Of a stretch of DNA of 13,086 bases, positions 1-6,421 are shown piece by piece; the first letter of the stretch is position 1, and every line of letters starts with the position of its first letter. Position numbers and translations under genes: made by a program. Location: assembly GCA_900771185.1 (NCBI GenBank), contig CAAGND010000200.1, positions 1 to 13,086 on the forward strand, in the 5' to 3' direction. The notes under the pieces were generated by a model. The model did no database searches, was not told the origin of the DNA, and saw only the letters and a program-made list of their open reading frames with translations. The DNA comes from Clostridia bacterium. Its GTDB lineage: Bacteria > Bacillota > Clostridia > Oscillospirales > Acutalibacteraceae.

Positions 1-82
1 CATTGTGTTCCCCGCAGTTTTGAGCCTGATAGTGCTTATATTTGATTTTATAATGCCAAAGCTCAAAACAAACCGAAAATAA
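1..82 (+). CDS. C-terminal end of an unidentified membrane protein (partial)
   Basis: An open frame enters from the left edge (first full codon at base 2) and stops at TAA 80-82. The 26 visible residues are a hydrophobic run (IVFPAVLSLIVLIFDFIM) followed by a basic tail (PKLKTNRK). This is what the last transmembrane helix and cytoplasmic tail of an integral membrane protein look like. The family cannot be told from so little. The gene converges on the dehydrogenase gene at 470-1426. Its stop codon abuts the A-run that, on the other strand, is the U-tract of a terminator. Confidence 0.55.
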   Translation, partial: IVFPAVLSLIVLIFDFIMPKLKTNRK

Positions 83-107
83 AAAATCACGCCCGAATGG
101 ACGTGAT
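74..107 (-). terminator. Rho-independent terminator, minus strand
   Basis: Bases 86-94 pair with 99-107 around a four-base loop. Read as minus-strand RNA the stem is nine pairs with one G-U wobble; read as plus-strand RNA the same position is a C-A mismatch, so the structure favours the minus strand. It is followed on that strand by a T-rich run (TTTTTTATTTT, bases 74-86). It probably ends the leftward transcript carrying the phosphoesterase, patatin and dehydrogenase genes, although it lies about 360 bases beyond the last stop codon. Confidence 0.65.
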
Positions 108-130
108 CTGAAAGTTTGTAATGTTAATAT

Positions 131-162
131 CTGAGCAGCACCGGTTATACGGTGCTGCTCAG
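131..162. repeat. Perfect 13-bp hairpin, copy 1 of a duplicated stem-loop
   Basis: CTGAGCAGCACCG (131-143) is the exact reverse complement of 150-162, around the loop GTTATA. The core stem and the same loop recur at 410-435. This copy has no T-run on either side, so it is not an obvious terminator. The transcribed RNA would fold strongly. Confidence 0.8.
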
Positions 163-375
163 ACTGTCGAAAAACTCCCCGAACCGTCAAAGCACGACAT
201 TTTTCACAAAAGAGTCTTTTCTGTGACTTGAAGTTTTTCTTTCGGTTTTTGATTGGTATCGGTTTAAAGCTATTGATAATACAGCACTTTGACTTCCTGC
301 GCGAGCCGCACTCTGACGTACCTCTGTACGCCGACGAGTGCGGCTCACTTGGCTTCGTGGCTTTTTCAACAGTCT
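161..375. repeat. Candidate small inverted-repeat (MITE-like) element
   Basis: The 15-base end AGACTGTCGAAAAAC (161-175) recurs inverted at 361-375 with two mismatches, framing 215 bases. Inside are an imperfect palindrome near 205-227 and a strong hairpin at 303-346. The near-matching flanks CTCAG (158-162) and CTCCAG (374-379) could be a decayed target duplication, but this is weak. No transposase or convincing protein is encoded; short open frames here (for example 228-410) start with TTG, lack a ribosome site and run through the palindromes. It could equally be a dispersed intergenic RNA repeat. Confidence 0.4.
303..346. repeat. Long GC-rich two-part hairpin
   Basis: GAGCCGCACTC (303-313) pairs perfectly with 336-346. 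An inner stem CGTAC/GTACG (317-321 with 326-330) closes a CTCT loop. The flanks also resemble each other (CACTTTGACTTC just before, CACTTGGCTTC just after). It sits inside the candidate inverted-repeat element and has no adjacent T-run. Confidence 0.75.
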
Positions 376-377
376 CC

Positions 378-408
378 AGCGTGTCGAAAAATACTTTTTC
401 GACACGCT
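378..408. repeat. Perfect 14-bp hairpin with a three-base loop
   Basis: AGCGTGTCGAAAAA (378-391) is exactly complementary to 395-408 around the loop TAC. Its arms carry the motif TGTCGAAAAA, also found at 165-174 and, with one mismatch and inverted, at 362-371. It runs straight into the terminator-like hairpin at 410-435, giving two stacked stem-loops. Confidence 0.8.
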
Positions 409-409
409 G

Positions 410-440
410 AGCAGCACCGGTTATACGGTGCTGCTTTTGT
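410..440 (+). terminator. Rho-independent terminator, plus strand (copy 2 of the duplicated stem-loop)
   Basis: AGCAGCACCG (410-419) pairs with 426-435 around the loop GTTATA and is followed by TTTTGTTAAT on the plus strand. The stem and loop match the hairpin at 131-162. It is the first plus-strand T-tailed hairpin after the membrane-protein gene ending at 82, so it may end that transcript. The T-run is short. Confidence 0.55.
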
Positions 441-469
441 TAATATGTATTATCAGTGTGCCTTGTTTG

Positions 470-1426
470 TCAGTTCACCACATTTCTGGGCGCTCCGCTC
501 ACAAAACCTCTGATATTGTCGGTCAGAATCTCAATCAGACGTTTCCTTGTCTCAAATCCGGCCCAGGCTATGTGAGGAGTTATCATGCATTTTTCGCATG
601 AAAGCAGCGGATTGTCCGCGGCAGGCGGCTCGGTGGAGAGAACATCAACACCTGCACCCGCGAGCTTGCCGGTGTTGAGCGCCTGCGCAAGAGCCTGCTC
701 GTCAATGACAGCACCTCTTGAAGTGTTGATGAGAAAAGCGGACGGTTTCATTTTTGAAATGAACTCGCTGTTGACCATCTTTTCGGTCTGGGCGTTGAGA
801 GGGCAGTGAAGGGATACAAAATCTGAGTCTGCGAGCATCTCGTCAAGGGTGACAAATTTTGTTTTGCCATCGCCTGTCCCGGGAACACAGGAGCGGGAAT
901 ATGCCAAAACATTCATGCCGAAAGCCTCGGCGATTTTTGCAACCTCACGTCCTATCTGTCCGTAGCCGAATATACCCATTGTCTTGCCCTGAAGCTCGGT
1001 CAGCGGTGCTTTCCAGAAACAGAAGTGACGGCAGCCGCTCCATTCGCCCTCCTTGACAGCAGTGCTGTGCATGGTTACTTTGTTAGTGTATTCGAGAATG
1101 AACGCGAACACAAGCTGTGCCACGGCGGCAGTGCTGTAAGCCGGGACGTTTGACACCGGTATCGAGCGCTTCCTCGCGTATTCAATGTCAATCACATTGA
1201 ACCCGGTGCTGAGCAGAGCTATAAATTTGAGCTCCGGGAGTTGCGCCATGACCTCGGCGCTCACGGGTGTTTTGTTGGTTATGATAATGTCACAGCCGAG
1301 CGCCCGCTCCACAATTTTGTCGGCAGGGGTGTAGTCATATACCGTGTATTCGCCGAATTCGCTGAGAAAATCCCAGCTCAGGTCTCCCGGGTTGGCTGTG
1401 TATCCGTCAAGAATTACCGTCTTCAT
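470..1426 (-). CDS. D-2-hydroxyacid dehydrogenase (glycerate/hydroxypyruvate-type)
   Basis: A 318-residue cytoplasmic NAD(H)-dependent oxidoreductase expected to interconvert a D-2-hydroxy acid and its 2-keto acid. The Rossmann motif GYGQIG is at 154-159. The family's catalytic residues are visible: Arg237 (TSRG), Glu266 (STEPP) and His285 (TPHIAW). The opening ILDGYTANPGDLSW resembles glycerate/hydroxypyruvate reductases, but the substrate cannot be fixed; phosphoglycerate or D-lactate dehydrogenase activity is possible. Length is normal and no ACT domain is present. The ATG at 1424-1426 follows AAAGGA and lies inside the end of the patatin gene, overlapping it by 20 bases, so translation is probably coupled. 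It is the last gene of the minus-strand cluster. Confidence 0.9.
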   Translation of the reverse strand: MKTVILDGYTANPGDLSWDFLSEFGEYTVYDYTPADKIVERALGCDIIITNKTPVSAEVMAQLPELKFIALLSTGFNVIDIEYARKRSIPVSNVPAYSTAAVAQLVFAFILEYTNKVTMHSTAVKEGEWSGCRHFCFWKAPLTELQGKTMGIFGYGQIGREVAKIAEAFGMNVLAYSRSCVPGTGDGKTKFVTLDEMLADSDFVSLHCPLNAQTEKMVNSEFISKMKPSAFLINTSRGAVIDEQALAQALNTGKLAGAGVDVLSTEPPAADNPLLSCEKCMITPHIAWAGFETRKRLIEILTDNIRGFVSGAPRNVVN

Positions 1427-2804
1427 TTTCTGTTATCCTTTCTTTGTTGGTAGGCTCTGTTATCTCAATTCCTTTGCTTCGGTCGTTTGCGATGGACGCA
1501 AAGCAGAAAAGTGCGGCACAGAAGGTCTGCGGAACGATGTCGGCAATGACCCAGAGCCTGCGCTTTTCGGCAAAGCTCAGTGATTCTTTGAGCATCATCT
1601 TCAGGCAGTAAGCGGTGATAAATGTTTTGTCAAGATTGTCAATCACCATTTTGAGCAGGTCTATACTCAAGCCCTTGTCGAGTTTTGCTGAAAGCTCGTC
1701 TATCTGATTCCCGTATTCATCAGAGATAAGCTCTTTGCTCTTTTCAAGTATAATTGAATTTATAGACTCCATTGTATAGACCTCACGCGGGTCGACTGCA
1801 AATATGTCGGCAGCCGCTTCGGCGCAGTAGAGGACATTGGAGTTGAACTCGAACGGCCGATCGTCATAGCCGCGCAGATAGTTCAGGATGCTTTCGCGTC
1901 CGTTCTTTTCAAAACGGCTCACATTCGGAAGCCCTGAGAATATGTGCTCAAATTTTGCGGCACAGTAAGACTCGAACGGGGTTATTTTATATTTTTCGTA
2001 GCGCTTGAAAGAATAGTAGTATCCATCGAGCAGACCGAACGCCTTGTATGTGTCAAGCTCACCCTGACGCATGTTTGCACGCGAGGTCTCTGTTTCAAAA
2101 AGCAGCATGCCGCCGAGCTGGTTGTTGAGCGGACGCTTGCTGGCGATGTATCTGAAATTGAGGTTCTCGGATTCCCTGAGCTTTGCTCCCGGGCTTTTGC
2201 CGATGTTGACAACAACTATGTCCTCGGCACCGGCGTCGATTGCCATCTGGACGGGCATGTTGTCGGAATATCCGCCGTCGACAAATGATGCATCGCCGAT
2301 TTTATATGATTTCATAAAAGGAAACGCGGCAGCACTCGCCAGAACATAGTCAGCCGCCTTGCCCTGAGGTATATCCTCGATGAACATTTCAACAGGCTTT
2401 ATCTTAGGGAACATGGTTGTTACAAGTCCGAAGCGCACAGGGGAGAGACGCAAAGCTTCCTCATCCATCAGACCCTTGACAAGCTCCTGAAGCGGAGCGT
2501 AATCGGCGCCGCCGTTCAGAAGCGCATCTTTTGCAAGAATTTTCAGATATACTTCGTGGTTAGGATTGTCCTCATCAGAGTAATTGACGAATTTTTCAAA
2601 CACGCTGTCCATGCTCATGTTCTGCCAGATGTTCAGCGCGTCCTCATATTTGTCGAGCGCCATGAGCGCACCGTTGAGAGCGCCGACAGATGTTCCCGTG
2701 ACAATATCCGGATAGAATCCGATTTTTCGCAGCGCTGTCCATGCACCTATTTGATAGCCGCCCTTGGCGCCGCCGCCGCTGAGAACAACAGCTTTTTTAC
2801 CCAT
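1407..2804 (-). CDS. Patatin-like phospholipase (acyl hydrolase)
   Basis: A 465-residue protein whose first 200 or so residues form a bacterial patatin domain: the oxyanion loop GGGAKGG (10-16), the nucleophile elbow GTSVG (37-41, Ser39) and the DGG motif with Asp176. Ser39 and Asp176 would be the catalytic dyad for cleaving acyl esters of lipids. No signal peptide is seen, so a cytoplasmic or inner-membrane-facing role is likely. The remaining ~265 residues form an uncharacterised, mostly helical extension with a hydrophobic stretch near 413-437 that could help membrane association. The ATG at 2802-2804 has a strong GGAGGAAA site upstream. The gene follows the phosphoesterase by 88 bases and overlaps the dehydrogenase by 20. 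Confidence 0.9.
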   Translation of the reverse strand: MGKKAVVLSGGGAKGGYQIGAWTALRKIGFYPDIVTGTSVGALNGALMALDKYEDALNIWQNMSMDSVFEKFVNYSDEDNPNHEVYLKILAKDALLNGGADYAPLQELVKGLMDEEALRLSPVRFGLVTTMFPKIKPVEMFIEDIPQGKAADYVLASAAAFPFMKSYKIGDASFVDGGYSDNMPVQMAIDAGAEDIVVVNIGKSPGAKLRESENLNFRYIASKRPLNNQLGGMLLFETETSRANMRQGELDTYKAFGLLDGYYYSFKRYEKYKITPFESYCAAKFEHIFSGLPNVSRFEKNGRESILNYLRGYDDRPFEFNSNVLYCAEAAADIFAVDPREVYTMESINSIILEKSKELISDEYGNQIDELSAKLDKGLSIDLLKMVIDNLDKTFITAYCLKMMLKESLSFAEKRRLWVIADIVPQTFCAALFCFASIANDRSKGIEITEPTNKERITENEDGNS

Positions 2805-2892
2805 TATGATTTCCTCCGAAAATCAGATTAAAGTTATATATGAAAAATATCTTTAAAAGCTATACAGCCTGCGGCATGAAATATTTTGAGGC

Positions 2893-3999
2893 TCAGTCGC
2901 CGTAGTGTCTGTTAAACAGATTTTTGCCGTAGTATTCGAGCATGAACATCTTTACCTGTGACTCGGACGGGTCAATGTAATGATGCTCGGTATGAGCGTG
3001 ACCGAGGGAGTCGATGCTCAGTGTGGTTCCGCCGTTTGTCTCACGCTCCCAGTAGCAGCCGTAGCCTGTCTTCATGGCGTAGGTGAGCGTTATTCCACGG
3101 TATGGGATAGAAAAGCAGTTTTTATGGTCGTGACCGCAAACCATATTTTTTGTGCTTCCGAACTCCTCGCACAGACTGAAAAAGCCGTTGTTGAACAGTG
3201 GCGCGCCGTTCTTCTCATGCATTTTGCAAAACGGCAGCTTTGAGTATTCGGGAAGAAGATGCCCGGAGGAGTCGCAGACGCTGTCCCAAGCATTTTGGTA
3301 TTCGGGTACGGGGATGTGCATGAACACACTGCTTTCCACCGTTCTTCCGGCCTCTTTTTCAATGCCTTTCACAGCCCACTCATACCATTTTATCTGACTG
3401 TTATAAAAGTGGTCGTAGCTGCCCTGCAGCATTTCCTCTTCATGGTGGGAATCCATCATGAAAAGCGTGTGAAGCAGTCTGCCGTTTTCCGTGATGTTTA
3501 TTATGTAATTGCCGTCGCCCATACCCTCGGGACCGAAGCGGAACAGGCAGTTTTTTGCGTGTGCCATGCGGTAGTCAGCCCAGAATTCGCTGACAAGTCC
3601 GGTGTGGTCGGCATTTCCCATCACAGGCGCCCACGGAATCGAGTAGCTTTCAAGAAAATCGATCAACCTTAAATATGCAAAAGGGTCAAAGGCATTGTCA
3701 CCGGTGAGCGTGATGAGATCCGGATGGGTCTCCTTTATGAGCTTATCCATTGTTTCTTCCGAAAACTCACCCACATGACAAAACGCTTCACCGTCGTGGC
3801 ATTGAATATCCGCAAAGTTTAGTATCACGAAATCCTTGCCGGGAGCCTTTTCAAGCGACACAGCGTATTTCTTTGAGGAATAGGGCAAAGATGCGTCCCA
3901 CTTGTAAAAACATTCTCCGCTCTTCACCTCATCAGGAGTTTTCGGATGCATGGTTATTATGTCGAGATATTCTCCGGCGATTTTAAGCTTTTCTTTCAT
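2893..3999 (-). CDS. Calcineurin-like metallophosphoesterase
   Basis: A 368-residue protein with metallophosphoesterase blocks in order: FADIQ (Asp64, Gln66), GDN (100-102), GNADH (128-132), a lone His in MHIP (228) and GHDH (289-292). The family uses two metal ions to hydrolyse phosphate mono- or diesters. The usual first motif is DxH, and here the His is Gln66, as in some purple-acid-phosphatase/Dcr2-like branches. Substrate unknown. No signal peptide is seen. The frame is open upstream to 4065, but the ATG at 3997-3999 is preferred because AAAGGAGAG lies just upstream, which also makes a leader of about 165 bases from the promoter at 4173-4201. It is the first gene of the minus-strand cluster. 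Confidence 0.87.
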   Translation of the reverse strand: MKEKLKIAGEYLDIITMHPKTPDEVKSGECFYKWDASLPYSSKKYAVSLEKAPGKDFVILNFADIQCHDGEAFCHVGEFSEETMDKLIKETHPDLITLTGDNAFDPFAYLRLIDFLESYSIPWAPVMGNADHTGLVSEFWADYRMAHAKNCLFRFGPEGMGDGNYIINITENGRLLHTLFMMDSHHEEEMLQGSYDHFYNSQIKWYEWAVKGIEKEAGRTVESSVFMHIPVPEYQNAWDSVCDSSGHLLPEYSKLPFCKMHEKNGAPLFNNGFFSLCEEFGSTKNMVCGHDHKNCFSIPYRGITLTYAMKTGYGCYWERETNGGTTLSIDSLGHAHTEHHYIDPSESQVKMFMLEYYGKNLFNRHYGD

Positions 4000-4044
4000 G
4001 ACGCTCTCCTTTGAATGGATATGTTTCAAGCCTTGACATTGCCG

Positions 4045-4068
4045 ACCGTATCTGCGGCGCAGCACGGT
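4045..4068 (-). other. Stem-loop in the leader of the phosphoesterase transcript
   Basis: In minus-strand RNA, ACCGT pairs with ACGGT (bases 4064-4068 with 4045-4049), enclosing a second stem of four pairs, CTGC with GCAG (4059-4062 with 4052-4055). It lies about 45 bases upstream of the start codon, in an otherwise A/T-rich leader. No U-run follows, so it is not a simple terminator. No known riboswitch class was recognised. Confidence 0.5.
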
Positions 4069-4172
4069 TTGGTTCGTTTATCATCCCGTGACAATAGATT
4101 TTACCAATTATCTTTCTTTTTTTAAAATCAAATGATAATATATATGAAAACAATATTTTAAATGACATATAA

Positions 4173-4201
4173 ATTATACCACATAAGCCCTGATAGTACA
4201 A
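4173..4201 (-). promoter_or_regulatory. Sigma-70/A-type promoter of the minus-strand cluster
   Basis: On the minus strand TTGTAC (4196-4201) and a perfect TATAAT (4173-4178) are separated by 17 bases. TGG immediately precedes TATAAT, giving an extended -10. Transcription should start near 4166, about 165 bases ahead of the phosphoesterase ATG. It is divergent from, and close to, the plus-strand promoter at 4231-4259. Confidence 0.8.
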
Positions 4202-4230
4202 AAGATATTTTAATAAAATCCTTATTATGG

Positions 4231-4259
4231 TTGAAAAGATTTGAAATATGTTATAAAAT
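4231..4259 (+). promoter_or_regulatory. Promoter of the TVP38-family gene
   Basis: TTGAAA (4231-4236) and TAAAAT (4254-4259) are spaced by 17 bases, in A/T-rich DNA directly upstream of the gene at 4285. A shifted reading, TATAAA at 4252-4257, gives a 15-base spacer. The 5' leader would be short, about 20 bases. Confidence 0.55.
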
Positions 4260-4284
4260 TATAAAGATACGTTGAGGTGGGAAC

Positions 4285-5019
4285 TTGAAGAAGACCTGGA
4301 ACAGAAACCGCATAATGAACGTCACGGGCTGCACGCTGTTGATAATAGCTGCGGCTTTGATGGTGTTGCTGTTTCTGTTGCAGTATGATGAGCTGTGGGT
4401 TTGGTATAAGGTCTATCAGCAAAAGCTCATTGAAGTTGAGCGTTATATCGAGTCCCTCGGAATAGGCTGGAAGTTTGTGCTTGCAATGCTTCTTATGTTT
4501 TTGGTCAGAACTTTTGTGCCGTTTCTTGCGGTCTCTGCTATCTGCGTTTTGAACGGTGTTGTCTTGCCGTCATATTGGTCCGTGCTTGTCAATCTCGCGG
4601 GCGTTGTTATGATGATGAGTATACAGTATTTCATCGGACGGCGCTTCGGCAGCGGAAACGCATGGAGGTTTATCAGCAGGAATGACAGGGTGCGCCGTAT
4701 AATGGAAAAGTCTGGCGGTGTCAACATGTGGATGCTGCTTGCGCTTCGGCTTGTGCCGGGTTTCCCGATAAGCGGCGTCAGCAAGGTTTACGGATCCATG
4801 AAATTCCCATACTGGAAATTCATTCTCCTTTCATCGGTGGGCTTCGCACCGAAACTCATATCTTATACTTTCATCGGTACAAACGTATATGACCCGCTCT
4901 CTCCGGCATTCCTGATGCCGATAATCACTCTGCTTATTATCAGCGGAATTTCGCTGCTGTCAATAAATTTGATATGGTATTTCGTTGAAAAGAACGGGCA
5001 CATCAGAAAAAAGCGGTAA
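4285..5019 (+). CDS. TVP38/TMEM64 (VTT-domain) membrane protein
   Basis: A 244-residue integral membrane protein of the DedA/TVP38 superfamily. Hydrophobic segments lie near 14-33, 63-86, 89-117, 178-197 and 207-233. The conserved block LRLVPGFPISGVSKVYG (154-170; Arg155, Pro158, Pro161, Gly170) is the hallmark of the domain and corresponds to a re-entrant loop. Relatives are linked to lipid scrambling, undecaprenyl-phosphate recycling and membrane homeostasis; the substrate here is unknown. The start is TTG at 4285-4287 with GAGGTGG four bases upstream; the first ATG (4315) would cut off the basic N-terminus and has no ribosome site. galK follows 82 bases after the stop. Confidence 0.85.
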   Translation: MKKTWNRNRIMNVTGCTLLIIAAALMVLLFLLQYDELWVWYKVYQQKLIEVERYIESLGIGWKFVLAMLLMFLVRTFVPFLAVSAICVLNGVVLPSYWSVLVNLAGVVMMMSIQYFIGRRFGSGNAWRFISRNDRVRRIMEKSGGVNMWMLLALRLVPGFPISGVSKVYGSMKFPYWKFILLSSVGFAPKLISYTFIGTNVYDPLSPAFLMPIITLLIISGISLLSINLIWYFVEKNGHIRKKR

Positions 5020-5021
5020 TC

Positions 5022-5061
5022 CTGCCGTTTGAAAATATGCTGACCGTCAGGCGGACGGCAG
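5022..5061 (+). other. Intergenic stem-loop between the TVP38-family gene and galK
   Basis: CTGCCGT (5022-5028) pairs with ACGGCAG (5055-5061). A small inner hairpin, CTGA/TCAG around CCG, sits at 5040-5050. There is no T-run after it, so it does not look like a full terminator. It could act as a processing or stability element within a shared transcript, or be a weak attenuator ahead of galK. Confidence 0.4.
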
Positions 5062-5101
5062 CGAAGATTTGAAGAAAAATATATTTGAAAGAGGTCACGC
5101 C

Positions 5102-6379
5102 ATGTATACAACGGATGTACTCAGAAAAAATATTACGGACGGTGCGTATGACACACGTTTTGAACAGCTCTATCCCAAGGAGACGATAGGCGTCCAGAAA
5201 GAACGCTATTGCAGGGTTATAACAGAGTTTGAGCGTCTTTTCGGCTCAGGCAGAGAGGCGGGCATTTTCAGCGCGCCCGGCAGAACCGAGATATGCGGAA
5301 ACCATACCGACCACAACCACGGCTGCGTGCTGGCTGCGAGCGTCAACCTTGATGCGATAGCTGTTGCCGCAAAGAGCGAGGGGACGACGGTCTGCGTCAA
5401 GAGCGAGGGCTATAAGAAGGATGTCGTTGACTTGAACGACCTTGAGCCGAATGTCAGTGAATACGGCAGATCCTCAGCTCTTGTCAGAGGAGTCTGCGCC
5501 GAGTTCAGACGCAGGGGCTATAATGTCGGCGCTTTCGATGCGGCGACTGCCTCTGATGTGCTGTCCGGTTCAGGTCTGTCCTCCTCCGCGGCGTTTGAGG
5601 TTCTGCTCGGAACGATAATAAATTATCTTTTCAACGAAGGAAAGGTCAGCGCTGTCGAAATAGCGCAGATTGCCCAGGTTGCCGAGAACAAGTTCTTCGG
5701 AAAACCCTGCGGTCTGCTTGATCAGATGACAAGCTCGGTCGGAGCATTTGTCAGAATCGATTTTGCCGATCCCTCAAAGCCTGTTATTGAGAAGCTCGAT
5801 TTTGATTTTGCCTCCTGCGGTCATGCGCTGTGCATAGTGGACACAGGCGGAAATCATTCAGACCTCACCGATGAATATGCGGCTGTCCGCAAAGAGATGG
5901 AGTCCGTTGCAAACTTCCTCGGCAAGAGCGTGCTGCGTGAGGTTGAGGAGTCCGAGTTTATAAAAAATATCCCCGCCATCCGTCAGAAGTGCGGAGACAG
6001 GGCGGTTCTCAGGGCAATGCACTTTTATGCCGACAATGCCAGGGTTGACAAACAGTCGGCAGCTCTCAAGGCGAATGATTTTGAGACATTCAAAAAGTAC
6101 ATAATAGAGAGCGGACGCTCCTCTTATATGTACAATCAGAATGTGTTCACCTGCAAAAAGACGGGTGAGCAGCCGGTCTCTCTGGCACTTGCCCTGAGTG
6201 AGGCGGCGCTTGACGGCTGCGGTGCATGGCGTGTTCACGGCGGCGGTTTTGCGGGAACAATACAGGCCTTTGTGCCCAACGACAAACTCGCGGAGTACAA
6301 AGACCTGATGGAAACAGTATTCGGTTCGGGTTCCTGCTATGTTCTCTCCATCCGCCCGGTCGGCGGAACGGAGCTTTGA
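5102..6379 (+). CDS. galK: Galactokinase
   Basis: A 425-residue cytoplasmic GHMP-family sugar kinase, expected to phosphorylate galactose to galactose-1-phosphate with ATP, the entry step of the Leloir pathway. Motif 1, the galactokinase signature, is GRTEICGNHTDHNHG (60-74). Motif 2, the phosphate-binding loop, is GSGLSSSA (156-163). The probable catalytic base is Asp207 in CGLLDQ, and motif 3 is HGGGFAG (379-385). A kinase acting on another sugar, such as galacturonate or arabinose, is possible but less likely. The ATG at 5102 is chosen because GAAAGAGGT lies six bases upstream; the frame also allows TTG at 5069, which lacks a good site. No galT, galE or sugar transporter is in the window. 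It converges on the LCP gene. Confidence 0.9.
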   Translation: MYTTDVLRKNITDGAYDTRFEQLYPKETIGVQKERYCRVITEFERLFGSGREAGIFSAPGRTEICGNHTDHNHGCVLAASVNLDAIAVAAKSEGTTVCVKSEGYKKDVVDLNDLEPNVSEYGRSSALVRGVCAEFRRRGYNVGAFDAATASDVLSGSGLSSSAAFEVLLGTIINYLFNEGKVSAVEIAQIAQVAENKFFGKPCGLLDQMTSSVGAFVRIDFADPSKPVIEKLDFDFASCGHALCIVDTGGNHSDLTDEYAAVRKEMESVANFLGKSVLREVEESEFIKNIPAIRQKCGDRAVLRAMHFYADNARVDKQSAALKANDFETFKKYIIESGRSSYMYNQNVFTCKKTGEQPVSLALALSEAALDGCGAWRVHGGGFAGTIQAFVPNDKLAEYKDLMETVFGSGSCYVLSIRPVGGTEL

Positions 6380-6383
6380 TTAA

Positions 6384-6421
6384 AAGAAACTCTATGAGCC
6401 TCAGGATTGCTCCTGGGGCTC
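6384..6421 (-). terminator. Terminator of the LCP gene, overlapping its stop codon
   Basis: Bases 6396-6406 pair with 6411-6421 (eleven pairs including one wobble) around a TTGC loop. On the minus strand the stem is followed by ATAGAGTTTCTTTT, a moderate U-tract. The plus strand has no T-run after the stem, so galK may be less efficiently stopped. The right arm and the loop lie inside the last codons of the LCP gene and the left arm spans its stop codon. Confidence 0.65.

Noticed and set aside
187..417. Short open frames on both strands in the repeat-rich gap (187-417 minus, 228-410 plus)
   Set aside because: They run through perfect palindromes, start with TTG or lack a ribosome site, and resemble no known protein. 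They are best explained by the repeat structure.
4000..4166. Known riboswitch in the phosphoesterase leader
   Set aside because: The leader has one good hairpin, but I recognised no consensus core of a known class. It is kept only as a candidate structured leader.
3983..4201. 72-codon minus-strand frame covering the phosphoesterase leader
   Set aside because: It begins upstream of the predicted transcript start at about 4166 and lacks a ribosome site and any recognisable motif. The region is better explained as a promoter plus leader.
5069..5101. Longer galK N-terminus starting at TTG 5069
   Set aside because: The upstream bases lack a convincing ribosome site, whereas the ATG at 5102 has GAAAGAGGT at ideal spacing.
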